Source of the DNA: Gnetum montanum
Lineage: Eukaryota; Streptophyta; Gnetopsida; Gnetales; Gnetaceae
DNA length: 64,000 nt
Assembly (NCBI GenBank): GCA_015680685.1
Contig: MNCI01025392.1
Span: forward strand, 188,633 to 252,632
Direction of reading: 5' to 3'
Position numbers and translations under genes: made by a program. Below, one piece after another: positions 10,940 to 23,699 of this stretch. Positions within the stretch are counted from its first letter, which is position 1; each line of letters starts with the position of its first letter. The notes below the pieces were generated by a model. It saw only the letters and a program-made list of their open reading frames with translations. It ran no database searches and was not told the origin of the DNA.

Positions 10940-12110
10940 AAAAGGATGCAATTTGAAAGCGATCATGATAGTACACCATTGTAGGTGATAACACTTTGTG
11001 CCATCGATCTTATGATGACATACTGTTGATCTACGTTAGCAACAGCGAAGTGCAGATGATCATCAAACAAGTCCATGAGGGACTGTACAGAGGCCACATA
11101 GCACCCAGGGCAATGGCAATGAAAGTCAAACACTTAGGCTACTATTGGCCTTACATAGAGTATCATTGCATCTCCAAGGTCAAGATGTGTAACATGTGTC
11201 AATGGCATGGTAACCTCATGCACATGCCACCTGCTAAGCTACATACAACGCAGATCACGTGGCCATTCCAACGTTGGGGGCTAGACATCATAGGACCAAT
11301 AACACCTTTGTCCTCCATAGGGCATAATTTCATTATAACTACCACTGAGTACTTTACAAAGTGGATTGAAGCTATTTCCCTTAGGAGGAATACATCAAAA
11401 TAGGTTTGCAAATTCATAATTGACAATATAATGTTCTATTTTGGTTTACCCATGACCATAGTCACCGACAACAGGCCACAATTTAACAGTGTTGAGACCA
11501 AAGCCTTTTGCAAACACTTCGGAATTAAACATTCCTTTGCATCACCCTACTATCTGTAGGCGAATGGCCAAGTGAAGGCTACAAAAAAAGTCATTGTCAA
11601 TCTTTTGAAGAAGATGCTCAAAAGCAGCAAATGGCGGTGGCATGAGCAACTAATCTATGCATTCTAGGCCTACTACACAACATGAAGAATTGCAGTAGGT
11701 CATATAGTTTGATTTATGGGTTTGAAGCCATCTTACCTCTTGAATTGTAGGTCTTGTTGCTACGTGTAATCCTCTTAAACTTCATTAATGAGGCTCAAAA
11801 TGACAAGTTGAGAACAATGGACCTCAACTCAATAGAGGAGGAGCACATGCAAACACTTGGTCAAATTAAGAAATACCAACAAATGCAACAACAAAAGCAC
11901 CATCACAATCAGCATCAACACCCGATCAAGGAGGGGAACTTGATCCTTAAGGTTGTCTACGAACCTACAAACAAATTCTCAGCCAATTGGAAAGGGCCTT
12001 TCTTAGTCATCAAGGCTTATGACAATGGAGCATTCAGGCTCACTAACCATGATAGCAACAAATTTTTCAATTTGGTAAACCACTCATACATAAAGTCGTA
12101 CTACACATAG
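10940..12110 (+). pseudogene. Tat-type integrase (element E)
   Basis: Continues the pol track. The N-terminal zinc-binding part has HEGLYRGHIAPRAMAMKVK and CNMCQWHGN (about 11070-11220). The catalytic core has GLDIIGPITP (first Asp, about 11280), IVTDNRPQFNS (second Asp, about 11460) and ASPYYL.ANGQVKAT, where the usual Glu appears as Lys. A C-terminal part follows (11754-12110: KEGNLILKVVYEPTNKFSANWKGPF). Stops at about 11401, 11559 and 11667 break it. Integrase would insert the cDNA; this copy is inactive. Confidence 0.85.
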
Positions 12111-12144
12111 TATGCAATGCCACATCAATGACAAAGTAAGGTAA

Positions 12145-12795
12145 ACAATAATCCACTATAATTATAAACTAGCACAACAATAGTCTACTATGACATTAAA
12201 CTGGCATTCACATCCATAGTCTTCTATGACTATAAACTAGCATAGCAATAGTCCGCTACGACTATAAACTGGCACAGCAATAGTCTGCTATGACTATAAA
12301 CTAGCATAGCATGTCCATTATGATATTAAAATGGCAATTACATCCATAGTCCACTACAACTATAAACTGGCATAGCAATAGTCTGCTATGACTATAAACT
12401 GGCATAGGAATAGTCCGCTACGACTATAAACTGGCACAGCAGGTCTGCTATGACTATAAACTAGCATAGCACATTCACTGTGACTATAAACTAGCATAGT
12501 AAGTCCATTATGACTATAAACTAGCACAGACTATCCTTGGGCCATGATGCTAAAACTGGAATCCACAACATTTGTCCGCTATGATGCTAAACTGGCATAG
12601 CTTGTTCTTGAGTCATGACGTTAAACTTGCACAACATCCATCATTTTCTATGATGTTAAACTAGCACCAGCAATCTACTAGGACTATAAGCTAGCACATC
12701 ATGATCTACCAAGACCTTAAACTAGCCCCATAGTCTGCTAGGATCCTAAACTAGGACAACATGCCATCTACCAGGACTTAAAACTAGGTTCATAG
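12145..12795 (+). repeat. 33-bp tandem repeat array in the 3' UTR of element E
   Basis: About twenty imperfect copies of a roughly 33-bp unit, ACTATAAACTGGCATAGCA followed by ATAGTCYGCTAYG, with variants of 28-40 bp toward the right end (CTACTAGGACTATAAGCTAGC). It follows the integrase stop directly. Tat-lineage elements are known to carry hypervariable tandem repeats in this 3' UTR that can seed satellites; this array fits. Confidence 0.85.
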
Positions 12796-14312
12796 TTTAA
12801 CACATAATTCTGTGAACAAGCGAGCATAAATACTTTCAACTCTTCATCATTTGCCCATACCTCGTGGGTGGGGTGGGGCACTATAGTTCCAAAATGGAGT
12901 TCACATCATCAAGAGAGGCCTCTGGGACATTTGCAACATTACCACCCTTAGCATTTTGCTAATCCTCTAGAAATGTCTCTGGGCATTTTGCTAACCTTCC
13001 AAAGCTTCTGCCATGGTTGCCAGTGCCACCAGCCCCAGGCTACATCGACAACATTACTAGCCTTGGGTATTTCATTATTTCTTGGAGCTCTCATGGTCAG
13101 CAAAACCCTTTGAAGGAGTGGCATCATTAGGGCCCCAATCATCTTACCTACTTTATCGGGCTCTTGCCATTGCTCGAGTACTTGCCTCTGGTGTAGCTAC
13201 TATAGCTTTTGTAGCTCTCTCACTCCGACACCTACATTGGTTTTCCTACACTAGTGCTGCAAGCTTTTGCAACTGGTCCAACACTTGCAGCACTTGTAGC
13301 ATCCTTGTAGCCAAAAATTTACTCTCCTCTCACGTTGTGTGATTGTTTTCTTATTTTCTCTGCGTTATGTTTGTAGGATGAAGCCCTAGAGGTGGTCATG
13401 CAGAGATGCATCTCATCGAAGCGACAAGTCACCACATTGCTCTGATGTGAATAATCGAGCTAGCTGAACTACTCAAGAGTGCACATCCCTATTACCCCAC
13501 TATCGTCTATTTACCTTTATCTGTTTTACCTTGCATTTCCTTACTTCCCTTTGCATCATCAAGCTTGCAACCCCTTCGATGCACATGACACCCTCTTTAC
13601 ATCAACTGCAGAACCCATTGTAGACATAATGCAACTCATCCTATGTGGAGCTTTTGTAGGTTGGTCAAAGCCTAAGTGAATATAATGCAACTCATCCTAG
13701 GGAGGAAACACCTATCCTACAAACGTGACATGGTTGCACTAAAGCCAAGCCCATTAGGTGGCACATAGCCCACCTGACAAAAAGCATCTTGCAGCTAGAA
13801 TCTTGCAATGTGTAGAAGCCAAAGTAGGTTGGCCACCTAGGGAAAAAAAGGGGCAAAACAAGTCCCCAAGAAAAACTAGCAAAGCTACAATTTCATAACC
13901 AACCCAACCCTAAATCTGCATCGACCTTCTCATAAGCACTTCTACAAAAGGTCACAATTTCAGGGGTAAGTCATTCTAGTGCCATGAATACTAACTCTCT
14001 CATAAGCACTCTCACAAGAGGTCACTAATTTTGCAACAAGCTACCTTGGTGCCATGATCCCTGTCAACCTTGCTGACTCCCCATCTTGCAATAGCATGTA
14101 TTGTTTGCATCTCATTCCCTTGTTACCTCTTAGCACACTCCCTACATCCTTTATCCCTAGCATACCATTACCCTTAGCACTCTTGAGCATGGTGAAGCGA
14201 CATTCGGTCAAGTACTAATGAGTGATGTTGGTGCTAGGCCTACTGCGGTGTTTTGCATTCTTTATCGATGTCTCTCAAGCCACTCCTCTAGAAATCAACA
14301 AAGAGGGGCTAA
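12796..14312 (+). other. Distal 3' UTR and polypurine tract of element E
   Basis: No coding region recognised. A short duplicated phrase with CTCTCATAAGCACT and AAGGTCAC recurs near 13930 and 13990. The stretch ends in a purine-rich AAAGAGGGGCTAA (14300-14312) directly before the 3' LTR, which fits a polypurine tract. Confidence 0.55.
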
Positions 14313-15978
14313 TGAAACACCACCAAATTTAGGCTCTTGGGTCTTGACTACAGATTTGTCTAAGTGCTAAAACTTGGCAAATTTTTTCTCAGTGTTAAGT
14401 CTATGCTCCCCACTACTGGGACTACACTCCAAAGCATAGTTAGCATAGTTGATACTAACAGTATAGATCTACAAAATTTTTCTAAGTGTCGATAGTAGCT
14501 ACAAATTTTTCTAAGTGTCTTGACTACACTCACCTTGCTGGGACTATGCTCCAGAGCGTAGTCAATGTAGTCAGCCTTGGAATAACCAGTTTTGCAAATT
14601 TTCCTAAGTGTCAAGCCATAGGTTGCTGTGCATGATTAGGATGGATGAAATAGTTTGACAAATTTTCTAATTTTTGGTACTATGCTCCCTATTACTCTCT
14701 AGAGCATAGTTAGAAGATTCAATGCTAAGGACATCAATTTTGCAAGATTTCTCTAAGTGTTCAGGCTACACTCTCCCTGCCAAGACTATGCTCCAAAGCA
14801 TAGATAGCGTAGTTTGTACTGGACCTCACTTTTTGTAAGATTTTCCTAACCCCTTAGACTATGCTCTAGAGCATAGCCAACATAGTTTGCTAGAAATGTC
14901 TTTAGAAGCCTCTAGAGCTCAGCATCAACTGACATCTCAACTCCAACATTCTTTTGGCAAGCAAGATTAGCAATTTGCATTTAATTTGCACCCTCCATTT
15001 GCCCCTGAATTATACCTATGCTCAACACCACTCGAAAGAGTGGACAATGTAGTCTCCAAAATTGCACTATTTTGCATTGTTTTTAGGTACTTTGTGGTCT
15101 GTTTGGCATTCACATTTGTAGTCTTAGTAGTGTGGTCACAGTCTAGAAATCTCATAGGATCCATTGAAGCATACCAACTGAACACCATTTGCTTTAATGG
15201 AAGCATAGTTGGGGCTAGCATAGTCCCAACTACCCCTTTGCCATGTGGCACTTGATCCATGACTCACGCTAATCCTAACCCTATAAGTACCCTAGTGTTT
15301 CATGTTTTAAGGGTTGGCATTTTGCAGCATTTGGTTGGCAAATCAAAAGCAAAGTTAGCATTAGCATTCTAAGCACCCTTACACCCCAGCACACTTAGCA
15401 GCTTGGCAAACCTTGGGACATTGCCTGACACCATTGTACACCGCTCAGCACATCGTACACCACTACATCTTGTAGGACACCGTGATAGCCAACCTAGTAG
15501 GCTCAGACTTCATGGTAATGTTAGTTCTTCATAGCCAAACACCCTGAGACTGTGACTACGCTACCTACTACATCTATTTGTACATCGCATACCTCTTAAA
15601 CTTTTCTTTGCAATTGACTACGCTCCCCTTGTTTTGGGTGGTGCCTTTCTCTCTTGCTCACATTCTGTGCATTTTAAGGATTTTTTCTTACATTTTAGCA
15701 TTCTACTCACATTTTTCACTATTCAAGTACATATTTGCGTGTTTGCATTCTTGTTTTTACGTCCAAAACCTCTACTATGCTCACACCCGCGGACATTGCA
15801 CACATCGTAAAACACTACATCCTTTTTGACATCCATAAGTCCCAATTTGATTGACAAGACCATTCTGGGCACCTCACCTTCATTCCTAGTAGGCCCTCAT
15901 GCAGAAGTAAGGTCAAGGCTATGCAACTATGGACCTCTCAGAGTACCATTCCAACCTCTGATGTTTTCAGTAACTACA
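14313..15978 (+). repeat. 3' LTR of element E
   Basis: About 1.67 kb, starting TGAAACACCACCAAATTT and ending CAGTAACTACA. It aligns throughout with 5724-7410, including TATA-like CCCTATAAGTACCC near 15276, but with many substitutions. Confidence 0.85.
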
Positions 15979-17040
15979 TATGTGGGCCCCATAGGTGATT
16001 AATGGTCATTGAAAGTTAAGGAATGAAACCTAGAAGATACTACCTAAGAATTCAAGTATGTCAAACCAAGACATAGAGTCAAGAACATGGACATGGGCAA
16101 TGAGGTGAATTACGGTAAGCATAGGTGGATGATGTAAAAGGTGGAATGGAATCCCAAATTGAGGTCATAAGAAGTCCCTTGTGGAATTGTGTGTTTAGAA
16201 TGACCTGAGAAGATCCATCCTTAATCCAAACCAAAACCAACCACTTTCAATTACTTTGCATCAACACTATAAGACTAATCCACCCCCTCAAAACATAAGA
16301 GTGCACCTGCAAACAACCACCACTCCATAAAGAGAAGAAAAGGAAAGCAAGAACTGAGAGAGTGCCTTAGTTAGAGGGGACCTTTAGGCATAGGTAACAT
16401 GTCTTTCTAGTCCCATAACTAATGCTTGTAGCCCGTTTATTTGTCTAAGGGGTGTGCTTTGAATTCCCATCATGTTTTTTTTTCTCTCTTTTATTTTATT
16501 TTATTTTTATTTATTTATTTTTTGTGTGTTTTTTTTTATGGAAACCACACCATGCAACAACTTTGTTGAACTTCCTATTATTGGTCGACATGGAGCAGTA
16601 ACAAGTCCATGAAAACACCCAAGCATCTAAGTAAGTAGAAGAGCACAAAGAGTACTAAGTCCCCTTGAAGTCACACCCTTTTCAAACCTTTGAATCTTTT
16701 TCAATTTCAAAAACTACTAACTTTATTGATTTATTAAGAATTTCTTTAATCAAAGGGACCTCAAACTTCCAAAACAAGAAAAACCATAGATTTGGTGGAT
16801 GGGTGGATGTCATGGACTCATTGCCTATAACCATGAAAAAGAAACCATGACTAAGTCATTGGTACAAAAATTCAAAAATAGAACCCAGACATTAGTAAAC
16901 AAAGCATTAAGCACAAACCACCATCAATAGCAACCACAACACCAATGTGTCCTGTCAACCATAAAGCACTTTTATTAGTAAAAATTTGAAAATCACACTT
17001 AAACAAAATAAAGTAGAATATATGAGAAAATGTGAAATTT
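15979..17040 (-). other. 3' spacer of Athila element F, right part
   Basis: Minus-strand non-coding spacer that continues F upstream of the E insertion. It matches, in inverse order, D's spacer at 20700-21790 (GGGTGTGCTTTGAATTC, CTAACTAAGG, TAGTCATGG) and A's spacer at 63790-63890 (ACTAATAAAA, TATATTxTACTTT). It includes an AT-rich low-complexity block at 16475-16540. F is truncated at about 17040, just short of where its integrase would be. Confidence 0.7.
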
Positions 17041-17044
17041 TCAT

Positions 17045-17560
17045 CACTAGGAAAAGATCTAATCATGGGAGTCCCCTTATTTACCTACAAATCATTGGAA
17101 ATGAGTCTTGCAAAGCTCTTCTAGACCCAATTTCTAGTGTAAATATGATTTCTCATGAGATGTACAAAGCCTGGAACCTACCTCCACTCAAGAAGAGCAA
17201 CATTCATCTTGAGTTGGCAGATCAGTTCATAACTATTCCTTTAGGACTAGTGGAGGACATTGTGACCACTATTCGTGGGTGATCCTATCCTACTGAATTC
17301 CTAGTGATCTATGTTGATAACTCTAAGAGGGAATTCCCAATCATCATGGAAAGAGCTTGGTTAAGCACCATTGATGCACGATTGGAAATCAAATACCTCT
17401 CCTTGGAGATTTCCAAGGAAAAAGCATTCAGAAAAATAGAGAAGAAGAGAGTTTCATGCATTACGTACAATGATACATGGTGTAGTTGTGTGCAGAAACT
17501 ATGGTCCATAAAAGGTACATCCATGATAGCATGAAGATAGTGTGCAAATGTGTCAAAAAT
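17045..17560 (+). pseudogene. Athila protease region (element D)
   Basis: Begins abruptly after the inverted junction with F: SNHGSPLIYLQIIGN, then the aspartic protease active-site region ALLDPISSVNMIS (about 17122-17160; the usual DSGSG is DPISS) and LKKSNIHLELADQFITIPLGLVEDIVTTI. A stop/frameshift at 17281 is followed by EFPIIMERAWLSTIDARLEI and EISKEKAFRKIEKKRVSCITY. The same wording occurs in B (54040-54530), C (minus 45870-45260) and A (60120-60530). No gag or 5' LTR precedes it. Confidence 0.8.
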
Positions 17561-17756
17561 TCAAACATGCCTATACAAAATTGCCACAAAATAGGAAGGC
17601 ACCCAGTGGCTGATAGCTGATCTTGGTAGTAGCTCAACACTTTGCATGGAATCAATTAAGAGGCTAATGAGTGCCTATGTTGAAGGCATGGATGAAATGG
17701 AGTGAGCTCATTGCTAGCTCTTTAATGATGAACCTAATGACATCAATTAGGGAGAG

Positions 17757-19310
17757 TTGAAAATCCTTAAAAGTTTCAAACATGAGTTCCTAGAGTTGAA
17801 AAATCTACCTACCAACATGAAATATGCTTTTCTGAAAAATGGAAAGTTAATGATAATCAATGCCAACCTTGCTCCTAAACAAAAAGAAAAGTTGTTGAAG
17901 GTGGTTAATAAATGGACAACAACCTTTGCTTGGTCATATCCTAAACTTATTAGAATTAATCCAAGGATATGCAAACATCACATCTATACTGATTCTTCTA
18001 TGAAGCTAATGAGATAGTTGCAACACTGATTAAATCCCAAACTCAAGCAAATCATGAAGAATGAGATTGAAAAATTCCTCAATGTGGGGTTCATCTATTC
18101 CATTATAGATAGTGAGTAGGTTAGTTCACTAGTGATAGTGCTAAAGAAAGGATGCAAGTGGAGCTTTTGTATTGACTTCAAGCTATTGAACATGGTGACT
18201 TACAAAGATAATTTTCCATTGCCATTTGTGAACTAGATGTTGGACATCATTTCTAGGCATTGCTTTTATAGCTTTCTGGACAGTTATGGTGACTATAACC
18301 AAATTTAGATTGCACCCAAGGATCAATCCAAAACCCCGTTCACGAGTCCCTAGGAAACTTTTGCATACACAAAGATGCCATTTGGTTTGTGCAATGCTCC
18401 TACAACCTTCCAACACCTTGTCCTAAGCATCTTTTAACAACAAATCAATATTAGGATGGAAGTCTTCATGGATGACATCTCCACCTATGGTGCTACATTT
18501 AAGCAAGCCCTAGAATGCCTTGAGCAAGTACTGAAAAGGTGTGTAGAGACTAGCCCTTGACTCAATTAGTAAAAGAGCCATATGATAATCTAAGAGGGCA
18601 TTGTCTTGGGGCATAGAATATCACAAGTAGGGATTAAGGTGGACCCTAAGAAAATAAGGGTCATTTAAGAAATTATCCATCAACTAGAAGCTATCAAAGA
18701 TGTCTAGTCATTCCTTGGTCATTGTGGCCACTATTGGTGCTTCATAAAGAATTTCTCTAAGATCACTAAACCACTAATGGAGCTTACAAAGAAGGATGTT
18801 CCATCTGTCTAGACTGAGAAATGTGAGAATGCAATCCAACAACTTAAGTAGAAGCTTTTAGAAACTCTAATTCTATGAGCACCTGATTGGTCCAGACCAT
18901 TCCATATCATGATGGATGCATCAAATTATGCCTTGGGAGCTATGCTCATGTAGTTGGATAACTAGAAATGTCCTCACTACATCCACTACATGAGTTGAAG
19001 CATTGTGGATGCATAGTTGAATTACACCACAACAAAGAAAGAATTGATGGCATTGTTGTTCACCTTAGAGAAATTCAAGCACTATGTGCTTGGGTACAAG
19101 GTGTTTTTGTGCATAGACCATAGTGCAATTTGCTTCCTCATGAACAAACTGACAGTGACCTATCATATCATACGATGGCTTGTGATCTTGCAAGAATTCG
19201 ATCTTACGATGTTGGATCTAAAGGGAACCGAGAATGTGGTTGCTAATCACTTATCTCAGTTGAAATGGAACAACAAAGAGGAGGAGAGCCCACTTTTGGA
19301 ATAATTTCCT
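17757..19310 (+). pseudogene. Athila reverse transcriptase and RNase H (element D)
   Basis: The RT lead-in (MKYAFLKNGKLMIINANLAP, 17817-17870) is followed by RT motifs: CIDFKLLNM (about 18168), FYSFLDSYGDYNQI (about 18263), MPFGLCNAPTTFQ (about 18376) and the catalytic VFMDD (about 18461-18475), typical of Athila. RNase H at about 18895-19300 keeps MMDAS, TKKELMA and CIDHSAI, but the last Asp is Asn (VVANHLSQL). Stops at about 18015, 18118, 18437 and 18559 and frame changes disable it. Neighbours: protease upstream, integrase downstream. Confidence 0.85.
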
Positions 19311-19329
19311 GATGAACTCCTCTTTGTTA

Positions 19330-20670
19330 GGGCTATAACTAAACAAATGCCTAATGAGCCTAATTGGTACGATGGCATTCTCGCCTATCTTCTCACTCAA
19401 GAGATGCCATAAGAGCTGGATAGCAAGAAGAAATGATAGTTTCTTCATCAGGTCAAATGCTTCATGGAGATCAATGAACATTTTTACAAGGTGTGTGCCG
19501 ATGGCCCAGTTCGTTGGTGTATTCCTAATGTTGATGAACTATGTGTTCTTGAAGATGCTCATGAGGGTCCTTGTGGAGGCCACTATGCTGGGAGATGCAT
19601 GACCATTAAGATCCTGATGGTAGGGTATTATTGGCCAACACTCTTCAGGGATGCTCACGAATTCGTTTGCTCTTATGAATGTTGTCAACATGATGGTGGG
19701 ATGACCACTTGTATGAAGGAACCTTAGCAGTGGATTCAACCATTGGAACCCTTCAACATTTGGGGTATTGACTTCATAGGTTCCATCACACCCATGTCGA
19801 ATGAAAAGGTGCACATCATAGTTGCTATTGACTATTGTATGAAATGGGTGGAAGTAGTAGCCATCACTAACTATACATCTTCTACAACTACTCAATTTGT
19901 ACAAAACAATGTTGTCAATAGGTTTAGAGTGCCATGTGCACTTATTTCTAACAATGGTACTTACTTTATAGGTAACATCTTTCAAAAGCTCATGCAACAC
20001 TTGGGGGTAGAACATAAATTAACAACACCTTACCATCCCCAAGCCAACAATCAAGTAGAGGTAACAAATAGGGAAATCACTAACATTTTAACAAGAACAG
20101 TTAGCATATATAGGAGAGAGTGGAGCACAAAACTCAATGATGCCCTTTGGGGCTACTACTCCACTTAGAAACTTCCTATAGCTTATTCTCCTTATGAGCT
20201 GGTATACGAAAAACTACCAACTCTTCCTATTCAATCCAAGTTCTGTACACTATCAACAACTTGTGATATTGACCTTGACCTAAGTCTAGCACAAAGAGAA
20301 AAACTAATGAATCTTAACTTACTAGATGAAAATTGATTGGTGGTCCTATCATCTAATGAGTTTCACAAGGCATTCAACAAGCAACTCCATGACCTTAAAA
20401 TAAGGAAAGTAAAATTTCAACCAAGAGACAAGGTCTTTTACTAGAACCCCACACATGTGCCATAAAGAACTAAGTTCCAGACATTGTGGGAAATGCCTTA
20501 CATTATCTATGAAACCTTTCCTTCTGGGGCCATGTTGATATACAAACCTGAAAGCCCAAATAAGAAATTGCTACTCAACATACAACAAATTAAACCTTTC
20601 CATCAGCCTAAGAAAGCTAGTGATAGCAAAACCTCCTCAGATGGACAAGCATGCTTAGTATTTTAGATCT
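19330..20670 (+). pseudogene. Athila integrase and C-terminal tail (element D)
   Basis: The zinc-binding part has HEGPCGGHYAG and CSYECCQHDGG (about 19560-19700). The core has WGIDFIGSITPMS (first Asp, about 19765), LISNNGTYFIG (second catalytic Asp replaced by Asn, about 19947) and PYHPQANNQVEVTNRE (Glu kept, about 20030). A tail to 20666 contains QPRDKVFY and YETFPSGAMLIYKPESPNKK. Four or more stops break the frame. Confidence 0.85.
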
Positions 20671-22483
20671 TCTCCTTCCAACTCAGTCATGGGGGAGATG
20701 GTCATTCATTCTAATCATATAAATTAGCCCCTTAGTTTTTACACTTTTTTTGTTTTACAACATCATTAGTATGTTTTTCTCTTTCTTACATATTTTACTT
20801 TATTTGGTTTGAATTTCTCATATGTTTTTGTTGTGTTTATTTTTCTTGTTTTTCCTTTCTTGACAACAAGACATAGTGCAGCTATAGTTGCTTGATGGTG
20901 GCTTGTACTATAATGTTATTTGATTGTTAATGTTTGGATTCTATCTTTGAATTTTGTTATTGATAACTAAGACATGGTTGCTTTTTCATGAAATAGGTAG
21001 TGATTCCATATCATCCACCCATCCACAAACTCTATGGTATTCCTTATTTAGGAAATATGCAGTCCCTTCTTTAATAAAACTTTTAATGAACTTATGACCT
21101 TGGTAGTTTCCAAACTTGGGTAGGATTAAATGGATTGACAAGGGTGTGACTTCAAGGGGATCCGATGCTCTCTATACTTCCTACCTTCTTGAGTGCTTGA
21201 GTGTTTTCATGGACTTCTCACTATTTTCATGTCGACCAATCACAGGAAGCTAAACATCTTTGCATGGAGTGGTTCCCATCCAAAAATCATAAAAAACATA
21301 AAACTGAAAAAAACGATGAGAATTCAAAACACACCCCTTAGACTCAATAACGGGCTACAAGCATTGGTTATGAGACTAGAAAGACATGTTACCCATGCTT
21401 GAAGGTCCCCTCTAACTAAGGTTCTTTCTCACTTCTTGCTTCTCTTTTCTTCTCTTTAAGGAATGGTGATTGATCTGTGAGAGCATTCTTGTGTCTTGAG
21501 GGGGTGGACTGGTCTACAAGTATCGATGTGAAGTCACAGGAAGTGGTTGGCTTTTATCCAGACTAAGGATGGACTTTATCGAGTCATCTTAACCATAAGA
21601 TCTACAAGGGACTTCATGTGATCACGATTTGGGACTCCATCCCATCTTCTCTTTCATTCGCTACTGCTTCCCATAACTCACCTCACTATCAAGTTTCATG
21701 GTTTCATTCAATGTCTTAATTTGATGTGTCAAAATTCTAAGGTAGGTTCTTACGGGATTTAGTCCTTAAGTTTCCACAACCATTAATCAACTGTGGAGCC
21801 CACAGACTCCTTAGTTTAAAGGCATGTAAGGGCATAAAGGGCATGAGCCTACTTTGGGGAGGACCCACTTGCATACCTCTTGGTTGGACTAGTTAAATTC
21901 TTTATCCTTAGACATGTTCTCGATCAAATCCTTTGTGCACCTCATTGGTGACATCCAATTATGCACTCATTCACAATGTTCTCCAATGAAAAACTCTTTT
22001 TATTGTGAATTATCTAATCCTCTTCAAGCATTTCATCATGTTCATGGATTTTCTAGCTCTTCAAGAACTTCAAGTTGTGTTAAAACTCTTTGTTTTTTTC
22101 CTTATCTTTAATGTTGAAAATTTTCAAAGCCCAGAACCTTCCAAAGCCATAACTTTCCACTTGCTTGTTTGACATACCTCATTTTTCAGTCCTATCACTA
22201 CCGGAGGTTAGTCTATGCCATGGAGGCCACACAGGTTTTTGATGGAAAATTTTTCAAAATTTTTTCTACCTCCCGCAAAGATGTAACTAATGAAATAACA
22301 TTACAATCATTAATTTATGATGTTAAACCTTTCCAACAAACTCTAGTAGCTGCAAAAATCAGATAATATTAAAATAATCAATTTGCCATAATCACAACTT
22401 AGCCAAGTGTAATTGTCCAAGAGAAACAAGGTATCTATATGTTATAAGTTACACATCACATGCTAATCCTTAATTTTATTGTG
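20671..22483 (+). other. 3' spacer of element D
   Basis: Non-coding spacer with the same landmarks as B (57700-59230) and, inverted, C (43200-44980) and F. It starts GGGGGAGATGG and contains GGGTGTGACTT, CACCCCTTAGAC, a CTAACTAAGGT stretch and AAGGGCATGAGCC. I see no gene in it. Confidence 0.65.
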
Positions 22484-22896
22484 ATCATAGATGACATCAA
22501 AAGGGAAGCATGGACTAGAAGCGAAACTGTCCTAACTAACATATAAGTGACCTAGAGCAGGAAGGAGTTAACTACTTGAACAACCCCAAGAGTAGGTAGC
22601 AGAAGCCCATGCAATGGGACCTCTTCATGACCGTTGAATCTTCTCCCTTGTTTTCAAGCTACCATAGGGGTTTGGATGTTAGTTTTTGCCAAGGTGTTCA
22701 ATTTTGTTGTCATGAACACCAAATTTTATAAAAGATTGTAAATCCATACACTTGAGCACTTAGTGTTTGTTTGTTTGGTTTGAGTTAGTTGGTGTGTCAA
22801 TTAGTTAGTCAATAATCCCATACCTTCCCAATGTTTTGTAAAGAACTTGTTTTTCCTTTTGTTCACTTGAGGAAGAGTTTTCATTCAGTGGGGGTA
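22484..22896 (+). pseudogene. Remnant of the downstream (env-position) ORF and polypurine tract of D
   Basis: TGATCATAG followed by ATGACATCAAAAGGGAAGC (22491 onward) matches the start of F's downstream ORF (minus 4845; MASKGKH versus MTSKGKH). Similarity fades within about 170 bp at CCCATGCAATGGGACCTCTT. The remainder leads into the polypurine tract GTGGGGGTA (22888-22896). Confidence 0.55.
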
Positions 22897-23680
22897 TGAT
22901 AAATTGTTTTTCCTTAGGCCCTGATATCAAATCTCATGATGCGTTGTTGGATATTCAACATTGCGGGATGCATGCCAGCCTATAAATACAACTCTTGGAT
23001 GCACAATTCATGCATTTGATTTCCTAGTTGTGATGAAGCTCTTGTAATTTTTCCTTTTGAGAGTTAGAATATTTTCTGAGTGCCTACAGGAGTCAAAGAA
23101 GTGTACAAATCTTTATTTGAGCACTGATGTACCTGGCCATGATAATGTGAACAATAATAAAGATGAACTTTTTTTATCAACCTTGCAACACTTGGAATAG
23201 ATTAATACGTTTTTTATGCATTTAATATTCATGCAATCTACTTTAATGAGTTTTAACTAAGTAATTAATATCAGCTAAATAGCAAACATAAGCACAACCA
23301 CTTTGAGCATACATTTAATGCTTGGTAACTTAGTGGTACTATAACATGTTCAGGGTGTGTACGAAAAGTGGGCATGGATACCTATGTTAGGATTAGTTAA
23401 GTGGTAGTAGTTATTAGATTAATTAGATTAATTACACATTAAATTTACTTTGTTTCCAACCTTTAGGTGATTAAACCATAAAAGACAAAATGATAAAAAT
23501 TAGATGCCTTAGTTCCTAAAATTAGATGACAAAATGACAAAGACAACAATTGCAATGGTTAGATTCACTTCCTAAAAACCGGTGTACTTAGAGAGCTAAA
23601 GTCTACAAAATTTGACCAAATCGTTGAGTGAATGCTATTGATTCGTATGGTTGGGCATAGGGTATATTCACTACTTATCA
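22897..23680 (+). repeat. 3' LTR of element D
   Basis: 784 bp, starting TGATAAATTG directly after the polypurine tract and ending CTACTTATCA. TATA box at about 22979-22990 (CCTATAAATACAAC). The R-U5 region matches the LTRs of A (40317-41090) and B (49079-49805), for example AAAACTCTTGTAGT-like, CAATAATAAAGATGAACTT and TCGTATGGTTGGGCATAGGG near the end. No matching 5' LTR is present. Confidence 0.8.
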
Positions 23681-23699
23681 CTCCATTTTGGCATATGGT

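Larger units (their letters stand above)
5724..15978 (+). mobile_element. Tat-lineage LTR retrotransposon (element E)
   Basis: Two direct repeats starting TGAAACACCACCAAATTT (5724 and 14313) bound an interior with RT, RNase H, a second RNase H and integrase in gypsy order. The dual RNase H and the RT wording (ATIKDDF..PSID, YVDD, LNPKKC.FG) place it in the Tat/Ogre lineage. It sits inside the 3' spacer of element F: the host sequence left of 5723 and right of 15979 together match D's uninterrupted spacer. Flanking pentamers TCCAT (5719-5723) and TATGT (15979-15983) may be a worn target-site duplication. The two LTRs differ at many sites, so the insertion is old. No gag or protease could be recognised. 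Confidence 0.85.

Noticed and set aside
12145-12795. Regular 33-bp array resembling a CRISPR
   Set aside because: Units are directly adjacent without unique spacers, and the context is a plant Tat element 3' UTR.
13082-13342. 86-residue frame in the E 3' UTR
   Set aside because: Low-complexity Ala/Ser/Leu composition, no similarity to known proteins, no conserved context.
19539-20015. 158-residue minus-strand frame
   Set aside because: Antisense shadow of D's integrase.
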